A stretch of DNA of 64,000 nt from assembly GCF_027943255.1 (NCBI RefSeq), contig NC_072893.1, positions 95,239,784-95,303,783 on the forward strand, written 5' to 3'. The notes under the pieces are model-generated. The model ran no database searches, was not told the DNA's origin, and saw only the letters and a list, made by a program, of their open reading frames with translations. This document shows positions 32,161 to 43,556 of this stretch, one piece after another. The position numbers were made by a program, and so were the translations under genes. This DNA is from Anastrepha obliqua (lineage: Eukaryota; Arthropoda; Insecta; Diptera; Tephritidae). Positions within the stretch are counted from its first letter, which is position 1. Each line of letters opens with the position of its first letter.

Positions 32161-34095
32161 GAGAGGGAAATAGCAAGGAATAATAATCAAATACTGGCAG
32201 CGCAGATAAAATCAAAAATGGGAAATTTTTTGAGTAGTATAATCTGTTGTGATATTACCAAGTTTTATTTATTTATTTATTAAACCGAAATACATGCCAA
32301 ATTTTTGTACAGAACGTGATATTTGAAGAGTTGGAAAAAACAATGCATATTTTGATCTACGTAATAAATGAAGAGGTAATAAAAAAAACAGTGACAAATG
32401 TGAGGATTTTGGGACTAAGTTTCAAATTAAATAGAATTGGTCCTTATCGTATATTCTTTAGTTTTGCCCAATACTTTGCATCAGTGAGAATTTTTGTATT
32501 GTGGTTTTTTAATATTTCCATTTATTGGTCTGTGGCGTTTTTTGAATAATTGTAGTTTTGTGATAGTTGTCATGTGATATTGTAATGTTTTTCTTCAAAT
32601 ACTGACATGGAGCGACGATGTATTTGATTCACAAAAGCATGTGTGTATGTTATATATATATCTATATGTACGCAGACATATCCCGCAACTGACATTCAAG
32701 TAACAGACTTGATGGATTGAGGTACTTTTTTAATCAAAATGTTTCAAGCCTCGAAAGGATTCAATTGGAAGGCCCAAAACATTTATTTAGAAGTCAGCGC
32801 GTCATTCATGTCAAGAAATAAGCGCCGTAACTTTATCATCAAATGCAACTGACAGCTAACCAACCAACCAACCAGCCAACCAACCAACTAAATAAACAAC
32901 ATAACACTCATGCAACACCCGAATCATCCCAATTATGCAGCCACCCTTACTGTATTCCAATCAACGTTTGTATCTTTACCCAGTAGTGCCTATGTATATA
33001 GCGTTTCACAAATATTGGCCATGGTTTCGTCCATTGAGATAGTTGCAAGTGAAGCGCACGTTCATAAGCTTTGGCCCAAATACATGTACATGGCCTCGTG
33101 CATCAGCCCTGTAATACGCTGATTGCCATGGGGCAAGTATTGTGCAATCTTCTGCATGAGTGTACGTATGTAGGTGTGTATACGTGTATGCGGAGGGCCA
33201 ATACCGAGGTGACGGCAAAAGTGGGTGAAAAATCCATAATCGATAGACTTCTGCACAATGTACTTTGCGATAGGTACTCAGTGTATAGGCCCAGTAGGAA
33301 AATATATTGGAATATAAGTTAATGCAGAGATTGTTGTGTTGCTGTTTTATTTTATTTGTTTTATATTTACAGGGTTCAAATCATCCAATCGAAATACTTG
33401 CTTTAAGTAAAAAAATTCATTCCTGGCATCATCAAACCTGGCAGGCTAAGTAGCTTTCTTTGACAATCAATTGTAATAGAAGAATAGGCCTATTATTTTC
33501 GCCCAGCGTTAGCCAGTGGCGAATAGATGAAGCAACTGGTATAAATAAACATATGTTGGTAGCGCTGGAAAGGATCTACCAAAAATTATATTTGTTTGGA
33601 AGCGCTTAATGAGTATAAGTAAGACCGCGTTCGTTTAGGGAAACATTTGTTGCTTCAACTCGTTACTTGTGATGCTCGTGCTCTGTCACCATCCTTTGTG
33701 CTCTCACTCTTCTCAATGTTGCTGTTAGCTGTATACATAAAAGTAACAATTGGAAGGTACGTGTAGAACTCGGGAATAGCAAAAGAGAATCCAGAATTAA
33801 CAAAAGTCTTTCGGTATAAACGTGACCTAATGAAACTCTCTACAAAAAAATTGGCAGCATTGAAAATAGCGAGTTATACCAGTATTGAGAGAGGGAGCTA
33901 CCGGGGAAAATTATCCGAATTAACCCCTTCCGGTATGATTTAATAATGAAGAAAGGCCATGAAATAACCATTGTTATTTAAAAAAACTTGTTTCATTTTA
34001 TAATTCTTACATATTCTTAATTAATATTCAGTTTTACATATTGTTACATCACCTTGACCTTCATAGTCTGCAAAAATCTTATCCGTTATGGTATA
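32161..34095. other. dlg1 intron with microsatellites
   Basis: A (TTTA)n tract lies at 32268-32281 and a (CCAA)n tract at 32859-32889. Overlapping open frames on both strands near 32910-33320 show no known domain and are mutually antisense, so none is called. Confidence 0.4.
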
Positions 34096-34097
34096 TA

Positions 34098-34982
34098 TAG
34101 GGTGGGCCATGTAAAATTTGCTTTTTGAATCGGCTATAAAAAAAAACGAATCAATATTTTTTGAAACTTTTTTTTTTATTTTGAAGACTGAAAATTGTCA
34201 TTTATGAATGAAAAATAATATCGGTAAAATGACTGCCTCGACTGGCTTTACAGTAGGTCATTCGATCAACCCAATTTTTTAGCACATGGTCGATTGTTTG
34301 GGCTCCAATTTCATGAATGGCAACTTCGATTTCGTGTTTTAAAGCATCAATCGTCTCTGGATGGTTCGCATAGCATTTGTCCTTAACGGCTCCCCACAAA
34401 AAATAGTCCAACGGGCTTAAATCACAGCTCCGAGGCGGCCAATTGATATCGGAATTTCGACTGATTATTCGGTTTTCAAAAACGGTAGCCAAAAGTTTAA
34501 GTGCAACTTTGGCAGTGTGCCAAGTGTCACCGTCCTGTTGAAACCAAATATCGTCCATGTCATCCTCTTCAATTTTTGGAAACAACTCGTTGAGCATATC
34601 ACGGTAACGCTCGCCATTTACTGTAACCGCGGCTCCTCGCTCATTTTCGAAAAAAAAATGGGCCGATGATGCCGCCAGCCCAAAAACCGCACCAAACAGT
34701 GACTTGTTGTGGGTGCATTTGCTTTTCTAAAGTAACGTGTGGATTTTCTGAGCCCCAAATCTGATAATTTTGCTTATTGACGTAGCCACCGATGTGAAAA
34801 TCAGAAAAGAAGAAGACTCACCACTTTGGAAATAGGTTTTCAATATTTCCCAATTTTGTTCAAGCGTATAGCGTTCCATTTCGTAAATGTCAAACCTTTA
34901 AATAAATTATGAACACATTTGACATGTCATTTGTGTTACCATTCTCAAAAAAATAGGTGGTTTAAAAAGCAAACCCACCCTG
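34098..34982 (-). mobile_element. DD41D mariner, second copy with a different deletion
   Basis: TA-flanked (34096-34097, 34983-34984). Ends are TAGGGTGGGCCATGTAAAAT on the left and, inverted, CAGGGTGGGTTTGC on the right. The transposase starts on the minus strand at 34879 (MERYTLEQNWEILKTYFQSG), then is deleted directly to FHIGGYVNKQNYQIWGSENP. It then runs through VTVWCGFWAGGIIGPFFF, VNGERYRDMLNELFP, IWFQQDGDTWHTAK (second Asp), WPPRSCDLSPLDYFLWGAVK (third Asp, 41 residues later) and ends TDIIFHS at 34202. The first Asp is lost. It complements the copy at 5286-6303, which keeps the N-terminal part and first Asp. Confidence 0.85.
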
Positions 34983-34984
34983 TA

Positions 34985-35615
34985 CAACACGTTTTTCGTT
35001 TACAAAAATATATATTGACCGATACTCACATTAACTTTTTAAGACTGAAATCTTACAGACTAACAACAATTCGCTCGTGATTTGTACTAAGAAAATTTAA
35101 CGGTAAACAATATGTGATGGGGATCCGTGATATTTCCACAAGTAAAACAGGTGTTGCCAAATTCAGTACACTAGAAATTTTAAACTAATTTTATTATCAT
35201 ATTCAACAGTATGCATGACGAGTGTAGCTCGTCATTTTTGCGATATGGCATGAAAAACCAATGACGAACTAAACTCGTAATTTTACCGGAAGGGATTAAG
35301 AAATATTATTAAACAAGTTAGGCTTAATTTCCTTCCCACCTGTATGCAGAGGATCACCGCATCTCTACAAGAGCTTATGAAATGGTAGATGGCACGCTTT
35401 AGTAAGCCGAAATATGATGCATCGGTAATCGCTAGTAAGTTATATGCTATATAATACCACCTCCTCTGCAGATATCCGCCGAAAGAAGAACTACACATTA
35501 GAAATCATATTATTCAACTCACTAACAAAATCCAAACTTAGATCAACAAACCCTGAGGAATTATCACCAGCTTTGATCTCAGAAAGCCACCATTGGGAGC
35601 CAATCACTACCCATC
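34985..35615. other. dlg1 intron, nothing recognised
   Basis: No motif-bearing frame, terminal repeats or RNA-gene boxes were recognised between the DD41D element and the SINE at 35622. Confidence 0.35.
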
Positions 35616-35621
35616 GAATTT

Positions 35622-35905
35622 CAGCGGCCGCCGTAGCCGATTGGGTTGGTGCGTGGCTACTACTCGGAAGTGTATGGGTTCGAAACTCCGGGCACGAAAT
35701 ATCAGGGATAGAAAAAGTTGTTTGCCTCAGTTATGGTAATGGCAAACCTCCGCGAGTATTTCTGTCTCCCCATGAAAAAACTTCTCGTAAAAACCATATG
35801 CAGTTTGGAGGCGGCGTAAAAGTGTAACTTCCTCCATTTGTGGGAAAATATCAAAGCGCATACCCAAACACCCAATGAAGGGTGTAAAAGCGCCAATATT
35901 AATAT
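35622..35905 (+). mobile_element. tRNA-derived SINE, copy 7
   Basis: Head CGGCCGCCGTAGCCGATTGG with A box TAGCCGATTGGG and B box GGTTCGAAACTCC, then a diverged body with ATGGCAAACCTCCGCGAGTA, and at the end CACCCAATGAAGGGTGTAAA and GCGCCAATATTAATAT. The hairpin and GCGCCAAT box are both kept. Flanks share GAATTT (35616-35621 and 35906-35911). Confidence 0.8.
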
Positions 35906-36199
35906 GAATTTAGCAAGCCCAAAAATTCCATCTTCAAAATCAAGAGCTTCAGAAAATATAGAAATATTATTTGTAAAATTCTCAATTGTATGCTTGAAGA
36001 CATGCAGTCAGTGCACGCAAATAATTCATTCAATTTGTTTTTATATTTATATAATTTTCCTCCACCATTATTTACTCTCCCTTCGATTATCAATTTTTAC
36101 CGATTTATTTATTTTCATTATTTGTAGATTAATGATAGTCTTGCATACACATTCACATACTACCATATATATCGTAAATAATATTATAAGTATACATAC

Positions 36200-36331
36200 C
36201 CAACAACGCTTGAAACAAGCGTGATTTGAAAATCCGTATCACTCGTTCAATGGCAATACGCAGCGCACGATCCTGCGGCTCTGATAGTCTCGAATGATAG
36301 TCCTCTAATAATTCAAGGGCACGATGTGCTT
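36200..36331 (-). CDS. dlg1: dlg1 exon: first half of the L27 domain
   Basis: On the minus strand the acceptor CTCTATTATTGCAG precedes 36331 and the donor G|GTATGT follows 36200. The exon (132 nt, phase 1 in and out) encodes AHRALELLEDYHSRLSEPQD, then RALRIAIERVIRIFKSRLFQ and ALL. This is the start of the L27 domain of Discs large S97-type isoforms, which heteromerises with partners such as Lin-2/CASK-type scaffolds. Its terminal G completes an Asp codon with the exon at 13144-13020, giving ALLDIQEFYELT. In Drosophila the preceding residues come from a tiny separate exon; here a large acidic frame lies 287 bp upstream. No lesion is visible. Confidence 0.93.
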
Positions 36332-36618
36332 CTGCAATAATAGAGAAATCAAAGTGAGCTATAGAAAGCTGTTGCCAAATTAGCAGACGCATGCTTGTAT
36401 ATGTGTATGTGGATGCACTAAAAGCTTAACTGAGTAAAGAAGATTGACAATTTAATAGGTCTCGCGGTTAAATAAATTAGGTTAATTGCATTATAAATAA
36501 TAATGTGCTGGAATGATGCCACCTGCATGGAAACAAATATGTCTGTGTGTATACAAGTATATGTGCATTTGAAAAATAAATTTTAATTTGTGTTTTGTAA
36601 AAAGTCGGTTTGGCATAC

Positions 36619-38455
36619 TTTGTATATCGGCGAAACGTTCGTCCAACGTCATTTCCGGTGCAGTCTCCTCAATTTGGCTGGCTTGACCAAAAATGGTAGA
36701 CCAATAGCCACGTGTATCGTCGTCACCTCCAACTGCACCCTCCACATCCATGTTATCCTCCTCATCTACATCCATCGCCATTGCCCTAGTCGCTTCGGCA
36801 TCCTCCGATTCCGTCACGGTTATCGACACCGCTTTGGCAACAGTCTCTGCTGTTTCAGCCACTTCTGCGTCCATATCATCATTATAACTTTCCTCTGCTC
36901 TCAGTACCGAATCGAATGTATCTTGTCTCGCGTTCGTCGATTGGCCATATATGCGTTCACGTTCAATCGATTCGATCATCGATTTAAAACGGTTCAATTC
37001 AAAACGTAAGCTTTCGGACATATTCGTTAATTGTATATTATTCGATTTAGAAAATGAACGTTGTCTAATTCTATTGCTTAGATTATTCGTATACACTTCG
37101 TTTTCATCACGCGATATGTCCGATTCGGACTTTTCAAAGTAGCCAGACTCGATGTCTGGTGTTTTAAGGCCGCTACTCAAAAGATGTCCGTACTCGAGCA
37201 GATCCTGCGCGGAGTAGTAACACTCAATGGATTCGCGTACACTATCGCGCCAACTTTCTTCGTCCACCAAGACGCTGGCGGCTGTAGGGGTAGTGTGGCT
37301 GGCGTTGTGTGCACTTTGCTCTGCTGCTGTATCTAAACATTGCGCGCTCGAATATGCACCGTCCCTAGTATTTTTGCCGCGCTCGTCGTCGATACTAACG
37401 TTAACGTTAGCGCCAGGGTCTGGTTCCGGATCCTGCTCTGGTTCTGTGCTCTCTTTTGGTAGATACTCGTTTTTCTCTGACTCTTCGGTGGTTTCTACGG
37501 TAGCTGATTCCACTTTAACAATTTGTGTATCGAGTTTTGTTGTTAATTCTTCAACCACTTCCCCGTGTATATTATGGATTGCATGCGATGTTCTCGGCAG
37601 TACAGGTATCTCAACATCACAGTCTGGTAACTCTTCTAACGCAACGATGTGCCCTTCGCATTTTGCATCGATTTCTTCAGACACTTGTACGGCATCGCTT
37701 GAAATATTTGAGTGATTGACGACTAGTTCGCTTTTAGTGACGTTGTTCTCACTCAATGCTAATGTAGTTTCATTTGTAGTTTTTATGTTATCTATAGGGC
37801 TTTCTAAGCTCTTAAATGGTTCATCAATGTCCTCTTGCTCAGAGCTATCTCCTAAGTTTCCAATAATCTTTATAACTTGCACTGTATGAACTTCAACTTG
37901 GCTCTCTGCTACCTCATCGCGGTTGGTGAATAATTCTAAAGCATGCTCTTCATACTCATGTGGGCGTTCGTCATTCTTTCTTTGGTTTAGCGGCACTTTT
38001 TCTGAGTCCTCTTCCTCTTCAGACGAGTCCTTTGAGACCTGTTTAGCTCTTTTTTTGTTATTTCTTAGTTTATTTGGATTGAGTGGGATTTTCTCCGCCC
38101 AGTCATGTGAGTACTGTGGCCGCCTTTTAGCCCGTTGCTTACTACTTGAACGTCTATTAATTTTAACTTTTTTTGTATCTGTAACTAAAAGACATGATCT
38201 TTCACCACGCGCACTATTGCTCCCAAAATCGTCTTCACCGTCGTCATCATCAACATCATCTTCATCACTATCCCCATAATCTTCGATGTCACTCATGGCG
38301 CCGCAATCAACGTCCCGCATATCCTTAACATCCTCTCCATATTCCGGCGCTGAGGAATCATCGTCATCCTCTTCGTCATCGTGAAATGTGCAATTATCGC
38401 TACTCATTAATAAATTAGGATCACTACTTTGCTCGCGTTCACTGTCAATGTTCAT
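36619..38455 (-). CDS. Large acidic candidate 5' coding exon of dlg1
   Basis: A 612-residue uninterrupted frame starts at 38455 (MNIDSEREQSSDPNLLMSSD; purine at -3) and leaves through CAA A|GTATGC at 36619/36618. That gives the phase needed to join the L27 exon at 36331 (DIQ-K-AHRALELL). The protein has acidic runs (DDEEDDDDSS; SDEDDVDDDDGEDD), a basic nuclear-signal-like stretch (RRSSSKQRAKRRPQ; NNKKRAK) and Glu/Ser/Thr-rich low-complexity regions. It also has a Tyr-containing patch, ECYYSAQDLLEYGHLL, and a possible coiled segment SESLRFELNRFKSMIESIER. No known domain. It is probably disordered. Either it is a dlg1 alternative N-terminus or a separate gene; the intact frame and fitting splice phase favour the former. 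Confidence 0.6.
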
Positions 38456-39130
38456 GTTCGGTCCGAAAGCGCGGTTTTTAATTTACGAAATGTATGGAAT
38501 AAATAAAAAATTGTTAATGTTGTTCGGGAAACTAATTAAATGTCAGCACTTGAGATTGATGCACAATATTTTGTGTATAAGTTTTGGGTACCGCGAAAAC
38601 CCGTTTCGAGAACGTCGTGTCACAAAACCACGTCTTTGACTAAGCGCTAGATTTTATGGAAGACATACAAAACGTCCACAATTACACATTACCATCGAAA
38701 AAGAAGCTATCTTCCATGTATGAGTGAGCAAGTGAATTTTGATGCATGTATGTATGTGTATGTATGTATGAATGTAATACCCAGGGTATAATTCTATGTA
38801 AGCGAATAAAGAAGGGTCAAAACAAAATTATTGTAAAATAGTCACTTCGTACTGTACGTTGTATTCATATGCACATACATATAACACATACCTATGTTCA
38901 TACACAAAAACAAGAAAAAACAATCAATATTGATCGATGTTAATTATGATTTTGAGCTCAGTTTAAAATATCTGAATATTTTTATGTGCAACTGTTTACA
39001 TGTATTTGCACTAGGCCGGCATAGTTCCTAGCAGATTCGGATTTTACATAAAATAAGAATAAAAAGCCACTTGATTAAATCAATTTCGAGTCCATGTTAT
39101 CTTTAATGAATACGAAATTAATATGAAGAT
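38456..39130. other. Upstream region of the acidic exon
   Basis: Contains the likely 5' leader on the minus strand just above 38455 and TATG-type microsatellites at 38740-38775. No other coding motif is seen. Confidence 0.35.
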
Positions 39131-39135
39131 TAATA

Positions 39136-40660
39136 TTGATCATGACGAGGTGAGAATAGCGATAACGTGGCTAAAGAACAACAAAGCCGCGGGCGCTGAC
39201 GGATTACCGGCTGAGCTATTCAAACATGGCGGCGAGGAGCTGGTAAGGTCAGCTCCTATGCAAAATATGGTCGGATGAAAGCATGCCTGCCGATTGGAAT
39301 TTAAGTGTGCTCTGCCCAATCCATAAGAAGTGCGATCCTGCAATTTGTGCCAATTACCGCGGGATTAGTCTTCTAAATATCGCCTATAAGGTTCTAACGA
39401 GCGTATTGTGTGAAAGGCTGAAACCCACCGTCAACCAACTGATTGGACCTTATCAGTGTGGCTTCAGACCTGGAAAGTCTACCATCGACCAAATATTCAC
39501 AATACGCCAAATCTTGGAAAAGACCCATGAAAGGAGAATCGACACACACCATATTTTCGTCGACTTCAAAGCTGCATTCGACAGTACGGAAAGTAGTTAC
39601 CTGTATGCCGCGATGTCTGAATTTGGTATCCCCGCAAAACTAATACGGCTATGTAAGATGACGTTGCTCAACACCAGCAGCGCCGTCAGAATTGGGAAGG
39701 ACCTCTCCGAGCCGTTTGATACCAAACGAGGTTTCAGACAGGGTGACTCGCTGCCTGTGACTTCTTTAACCTGATGTTGGAGAGCATCGTACGAGCCGCA
39801 GAACTGAATCGCTCAGGCACAATATTTTATAAGAGCGTACAATTGTTGGCGTATGCCGATGATATTGACATTATCGGCCTTAACAACCACGCAGTTAGTT
39901 CTGCCTTCTCCAAGCTGGATAAAGAGGCAAAGCGAATGGGTCTGGTGGTGAACGAGGACAAAACGAAGTACCTCCTGTCTTCAAACAAACAGTCGGGGCA
40001 CTCGCTTATCGGCCTCCACGTCACTGTTGACAGTTATAAGTTTGAGGTTGTAAAAGACTTCGTGTATTTAGGAACCAGCATTAACACCGATAACAATGTC
40101 AGCCTTGAAATCCAACGCAGAATCTCTCTTGCCAACAAGTGCTATTTTGGACTAAGTAAGCAACTGAGCAGTAAAGTCCTCTACAAGGCTCTCATCATGC
40201 CCGTCCTAACGTATGGCGCAGAAGCTTGGACGATGACAACATCCGATGAAACGACGCTTGGAGTATTTGACAGAAAGATTCTGCGCAAGATTTTTGGACC
40301 TTTGCACGTTTTACAACGGCGAATATCGCATGCGATGGAACGATGAGCTGTATGAGCGACGACATAGACATAGCGCAGCGAATAAAGATCCAGCGGTTAC
40401 GCTGGCTGGGTCATGTTGTCTGAATGGATACAAACGCTCCGGCTCTGAAAGTATTCGATGCGGTACCAGCTGATGGTAGCAGAGGAAGAGGAAGGCCTCC
40501 TCTGCGTTGGAAAGATCAGGGGGAGAAGAACTTGGCTTCACTTGGTGTGTCCAACTGGCGCCGGTTAGCACGAGAAAGAAACGACTGGCGCGCTTTGTTA
40601 AACTCGGCCAAAATCGCGTAAGCGGTTATAGCGCCAATTAAGAAGAAGAAGAATATTGAC
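39136..40660 (+). pseudogene. RTE-like LINE A, decayed
   Basis: Reverse transcriptase of a non-LTR retrotransposon in several frames. It reads ITWLKNNKAAGADGLPAELF, then NYRGISLLNIAYKVLTSVLC, IFVDFKAAFDST (motif A), TKRGFRQGDSLP (motif B) and LLAYADDIDIIG (catalytic YADD, 39848-39883). Then come LGTSINTDNNVSLEIQRRIS, GVFDRKILRKIFGP, and the end RGRGRPPLRWKDQ...LGVSNWRRLARERNDW...LLNSAKIA (stop TAA 40619-40621). Frameshifts occur near 39770 and 40320. The 5' end is truncated, with part missing near 39255. The 3' end closes with a short hairpin, GCGCCAATTA and an (AAG)n tail at 40640-40654. It is closely related in style to LINE B at 56917-58570. Confidence 0.8.
40603..40640 (+). ncRNA. LINE 3'-end hairpin shared with the SINE family
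   Basis: CTCGGCCAAA (40603-40612), ATCGC-GTAA-GCGGT stem-loop (40613-40626), TATA, then GCGCCAATTA (40631-40640) and the (AAG)n tail. The SINE ends with CTCGGCCAAA, CACCC-AAAAA-GGGTG, TAC, GCGCCAATTA: identical boxes, identical 18-nt spacing, different but still complementary stem bases. It is likely the RNA site recognised by the LINE reverse transcriptase. This is a part of the element RNA, not a separate gene. Confidence 0.6.
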
Positions 40661-41798
40661 CAAGGTTTTATGAGGGTTATTTTTTTTAATACAAACCCCA
40701 AAGTAACAGTATGTAATTTTTTATATGTAAATCAAACTAAGACATCGAGTAACATTTAAATTTTAAAATATTTCAAAAATTTATTTTTAACATTTTTTCT
40801 ACTTTTTTTATAATTATACACAAAAGTGTATTTTATCTATAATACTTTTTGTCTTCAGTGCCTTAACTCCATCTCAATTTTCGTATTAGTTAAAGAATTG
40901 CTTCTTTGAAAATTTTGAGATCTCCCAAATAACTTTTTTGTTTTAATATCATGTCCAATCCGAAGCTGTCGAAAAAATCGTCCCATACTAATGTACACGT
41001 ATTTACCGTTATTAGTATGACAGTTGAAGGAAGGTCAGTGTTTCCTCTTTCTGCTAAGCTTTTGTTTGTTGAGTGAAAATGAAATGCACAATTTGTTGCA
41101 CAACAAAAAATACTTAAATAATACAAAAAAGATATGTAACTGTAAATGAAAAAAGCTATACGTTATATACCGAAGGAAAGTGCAATGAGTTGCACGTGAA
41201 ATTCATACCGAGTGTACGAGTACAAGTAAATAGATAAACGAGTAAAAATGCGCAAAAAGTATGTGCTGACGGTACCACCGTATCCCCTCTAAAAATATCT
41301 AATTTCCCTAATGACTTTCTTAGATACTTACGAATCAGAGAAGATTTTAGCTAAATTTTCAGAAACTTAATTCCCCTCATATCCACGAACCGAACCTAAT
41401 CATACTGTGTTGCTGTATGCTGGACCCTAACATACTCGTATTAAGAAGGTTCGAGCAATCTTGCCATTTCTGAGGTGATTACTGTTGATAGAAGGTGAAA
41501 AGCCACCCGACTATCTGAACGCATGTAAGTATGTATGTGGGCTCCAATTTCCTACGGAAGCATTCCCTCACACATAAAATCCGCGTACACCTTACAAATA
41601 TTTTTAAATTGATTAAAAACACAATATAAATTTATCGTTGAAATATTTTATTTATTTACTCTTTCATTATATTCTTGAGTTACGATACAAAAGCAAAATA
41701 AAATAAGATTCCTCACAGTAATTCCAGTAACATGCCAATATAGCAACCAGATAGTCTACGTACAGTTTTAAAACATATGGAAAAAGCTTTATAAATAA
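40661..41798. other. Region without a recognised gene
   Basis: No motif-bearing frame, terminal repeats or RNA-gene boxes were recognised between LINE A and the mariner at 41801. Confidence 0.35.
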
Positions 41799-41800
41799 TA

Positions 41801-42699
41801 TTGGGTAGTCGAAAAAGTCTTTTCGTATTTTGTCAATAGATGTCGTTGGAGTCATCTATCTCCAGTGCTACCAAACACATTGTGTCATATCATATGGTGT
41901 TAGAAAGGTGACATTTTAAGCTTCGTTTAACCAAAAAAAATTAAATTCGGAGAAGTTGAAAAAAAGTTATAGCTAATATAATGTATAATGAAGAAATTCG
42001 CTATATTTTGAAATTTTTGTATAAAAAAGGGAAGAATGCCACGCAAGCCACCAATGAAATTTGTGTAGCACAACAATGGTTCGCTCGCTTCCGTTTTGGA
42101 AATTTCGATGTGAAAGATACACCTCGCTCCGGTCGATCCAGAATTGACGCTTCGAAAGGTTATACTGTGTGTTTGGAGGGGTTGGAAAGGAATCATCCAC
42201 TATGAGCTGCTCCAGCCTGCTCGAACGATTGATTCTACACTTTACTGTCAATAACTGATGAGATTGAAGCAAGCAATCGAAAGAAAACGGCCAGAACTTA
42301 TCAGCAGGAAGGGCGTCGTCTTCCATCAGGACAACGCTAGGCCACACACATCTTTGATGACTCGGCAAAAACTGGGAGAGCTTGGCTAGGAAGTTTTGTT
42401 ACATCCACCATATAGCCCTGACCTTGCACCATCGGACTACCATTTGTTTCGGTCAATGCAGAACTCCCTTAATGGAGTAAAGTTGGCTTCAAGAGAAGCC
42501 TGTGAAAATTACTTGTCGCAGTTTTTCGCCGAGAAACCACAAACGTTTTACGCTGATGGAATAATGTCTCTAGAAGAAAAATGGCAAAAGGTGGTCGACC
42601 AAAATGGTACATATTTGGTTTAATAAAGTTCATTATAAATACAAAAAAAGTGAGTTGAAGTTTGATTAGAAATACGAAAAGACTTTTTCGACTACCCAA
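41801..42699 (+). mobile_element. mariner (DD34D), internally deleted
   Basis: Perfect 30-bp terminal inverted repeats (41801-41830 and 42670-42699) start TTGGGTAGTCGAAAAAGTC. TA duplications lie at 41799-41800 and 42700-42701. The transposase begins at 41981 (MYNEEIRYILKFLYKKGKNA) and retains WFARFRFGNFDVKDTPRSGR. A deletion then removes the region with the first Asp. It resumes (other frame) as GIIHYELLQPARTIDSTLYC and VVFHQDNARPH (second Asp). A Trp-to-stop change lies near 42387, before LLHPPYSPDLAPSDYHLF (third Asp; 34 residues apart), and the end is QNGTYLV at 42623. The intact ends with a broken gene suggest movement by a helper transposase. Confidence 0.85.
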
Positions 42700-42729
42700 T
42701 ATACAAACACGGAAATTAATTATTGTTGT

Positions 42730-43260
42730 ATAGCCACGATGTTTTAGGACTTCACCCGCATAACACTTCTCAAAACCTCCTTACTTGTTAGTGATTACAG
42801 ATGCTCAAAAACGACAGTGGGGTGTTTTGAGTTGTTTTGAAGCCTTGTACCAGAGCCTAAGCGTAAAGATACTTGCTCTGTGTTTCGTGACGTTATCTTG
42901 TTGGAACCAAAACGTTCTTGATAAACTAAGATTTACGGTACTCCGTTTAAAATTCCCTTTTAAAATGTTCAAATACCCCCATTTATCAATTGGCGATTCA
43001 ATACATTTTAACTAAGCCACACCGCTTGTCACCATGCATCTCCACACCACAACTTCACCACCACCGTATTTGACTGTACCAACAACATTTTGTTTCTCAA
43101 GAGCAGTTCCAGATTTGATCCAAAACAATTTGGCGACCTCTTATTCCAAAATTCCCGAATTCAATGCACTGTCGTCTGTTCACAAGTGAAACGGCTTTCT
43201 TGGAGCGACACTACCATGCAGTTTTCCAGATATTTTTTTGAAATGATTGGTTCACATTTT
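42730..43260 (-). pseudogene. Tc1-like transposase remnant
   Basis: The minus strand in mixed frames gives VGTVKYGGGEVVVWRCMVTS (43085-43030), then WGYLNILKGNFKRSTVNLSL, RTFWFQQDNVTKHRA (second catalytic Asp, about 42900) and LRLWYKASKQLKTP. This order (GGGSVMVWGC..., WFQQDNDPKH) is that of Tc1/Tc3 transposases. The first Asp region is degenerate, the third is missing, and no terminal repeats are found. Confidence 0.65.
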
Positions 43261-43289
43261 CAACAATTTTTGATGATGCAATTTGAGGG

Positions 43290-43556
43290 TTCAAAGAGAG
43301 CACGTCGGTTCAAATCTCGGTGAAATATCAAAATTAAGAAAAAGTTTTGTCTAATGGCGGTCGCCCCTCGGCAGGCAATGGCAAACCTCCGAGGGTATTT
43401 CTGCCATGAAAAAGCTCCTCATAAAAAATATCCGCCGTTCGGAGTCGGCTTGAAACTGTAGGTCCCTCCATTTGTGGAACAACATCAAGACGCACACCAC
43501 AAATAGGAGGAGGAGCTCGGTCAAACGCCCATAAAGGGTGTACGCGCCAATTATGC
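43290..43556 (+). mobile_element. tRNA-derived SINE, copy 8 (5'-truncated)
   Basis: Starts just before the B box (GGTTCAAATCTCGG, 43310-43323) and runs through the well-conserved body (GGCAGGCAATGGCAAACCTC; GGAGTCGGCTTGAAACTGTA) to ACGCCCATAAAGGGTGTAC and GCGCCAATTAT at 43555. A mariner remnant starts at once. The hairpin arms are slightly mutated. Confidence 0.8.

Larger units (their letters stand above)
13145..36199 (-). other. dlg1 intron of about 23 kb hosting PCID2
   Basis: Donor TTG G|GTATGT at 36200/36199 and acceptor GCAG|AT at 13145/13144 have matching phase 1. The intron contains the same-strand PCID2 gene and a large load of transposons: Helitrons, TTAA MITE, mariner fold-back, CR1 LINE, pogo, DD41D and SINEs. 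Confidence 0.75.

Noticed and set aside
33006..33322. Overlapping open frames on both strands near 33.1 kb
   Set aside because: Mutually antisense, rich in CATA/TATG repeats and without a known domain.
37227..37715. 162-codon plus-strand open frame
   Set aside because: Antisense of the acidic dlg1 candidate exon; Ser-rich composition is the mirror of the acidic codons.
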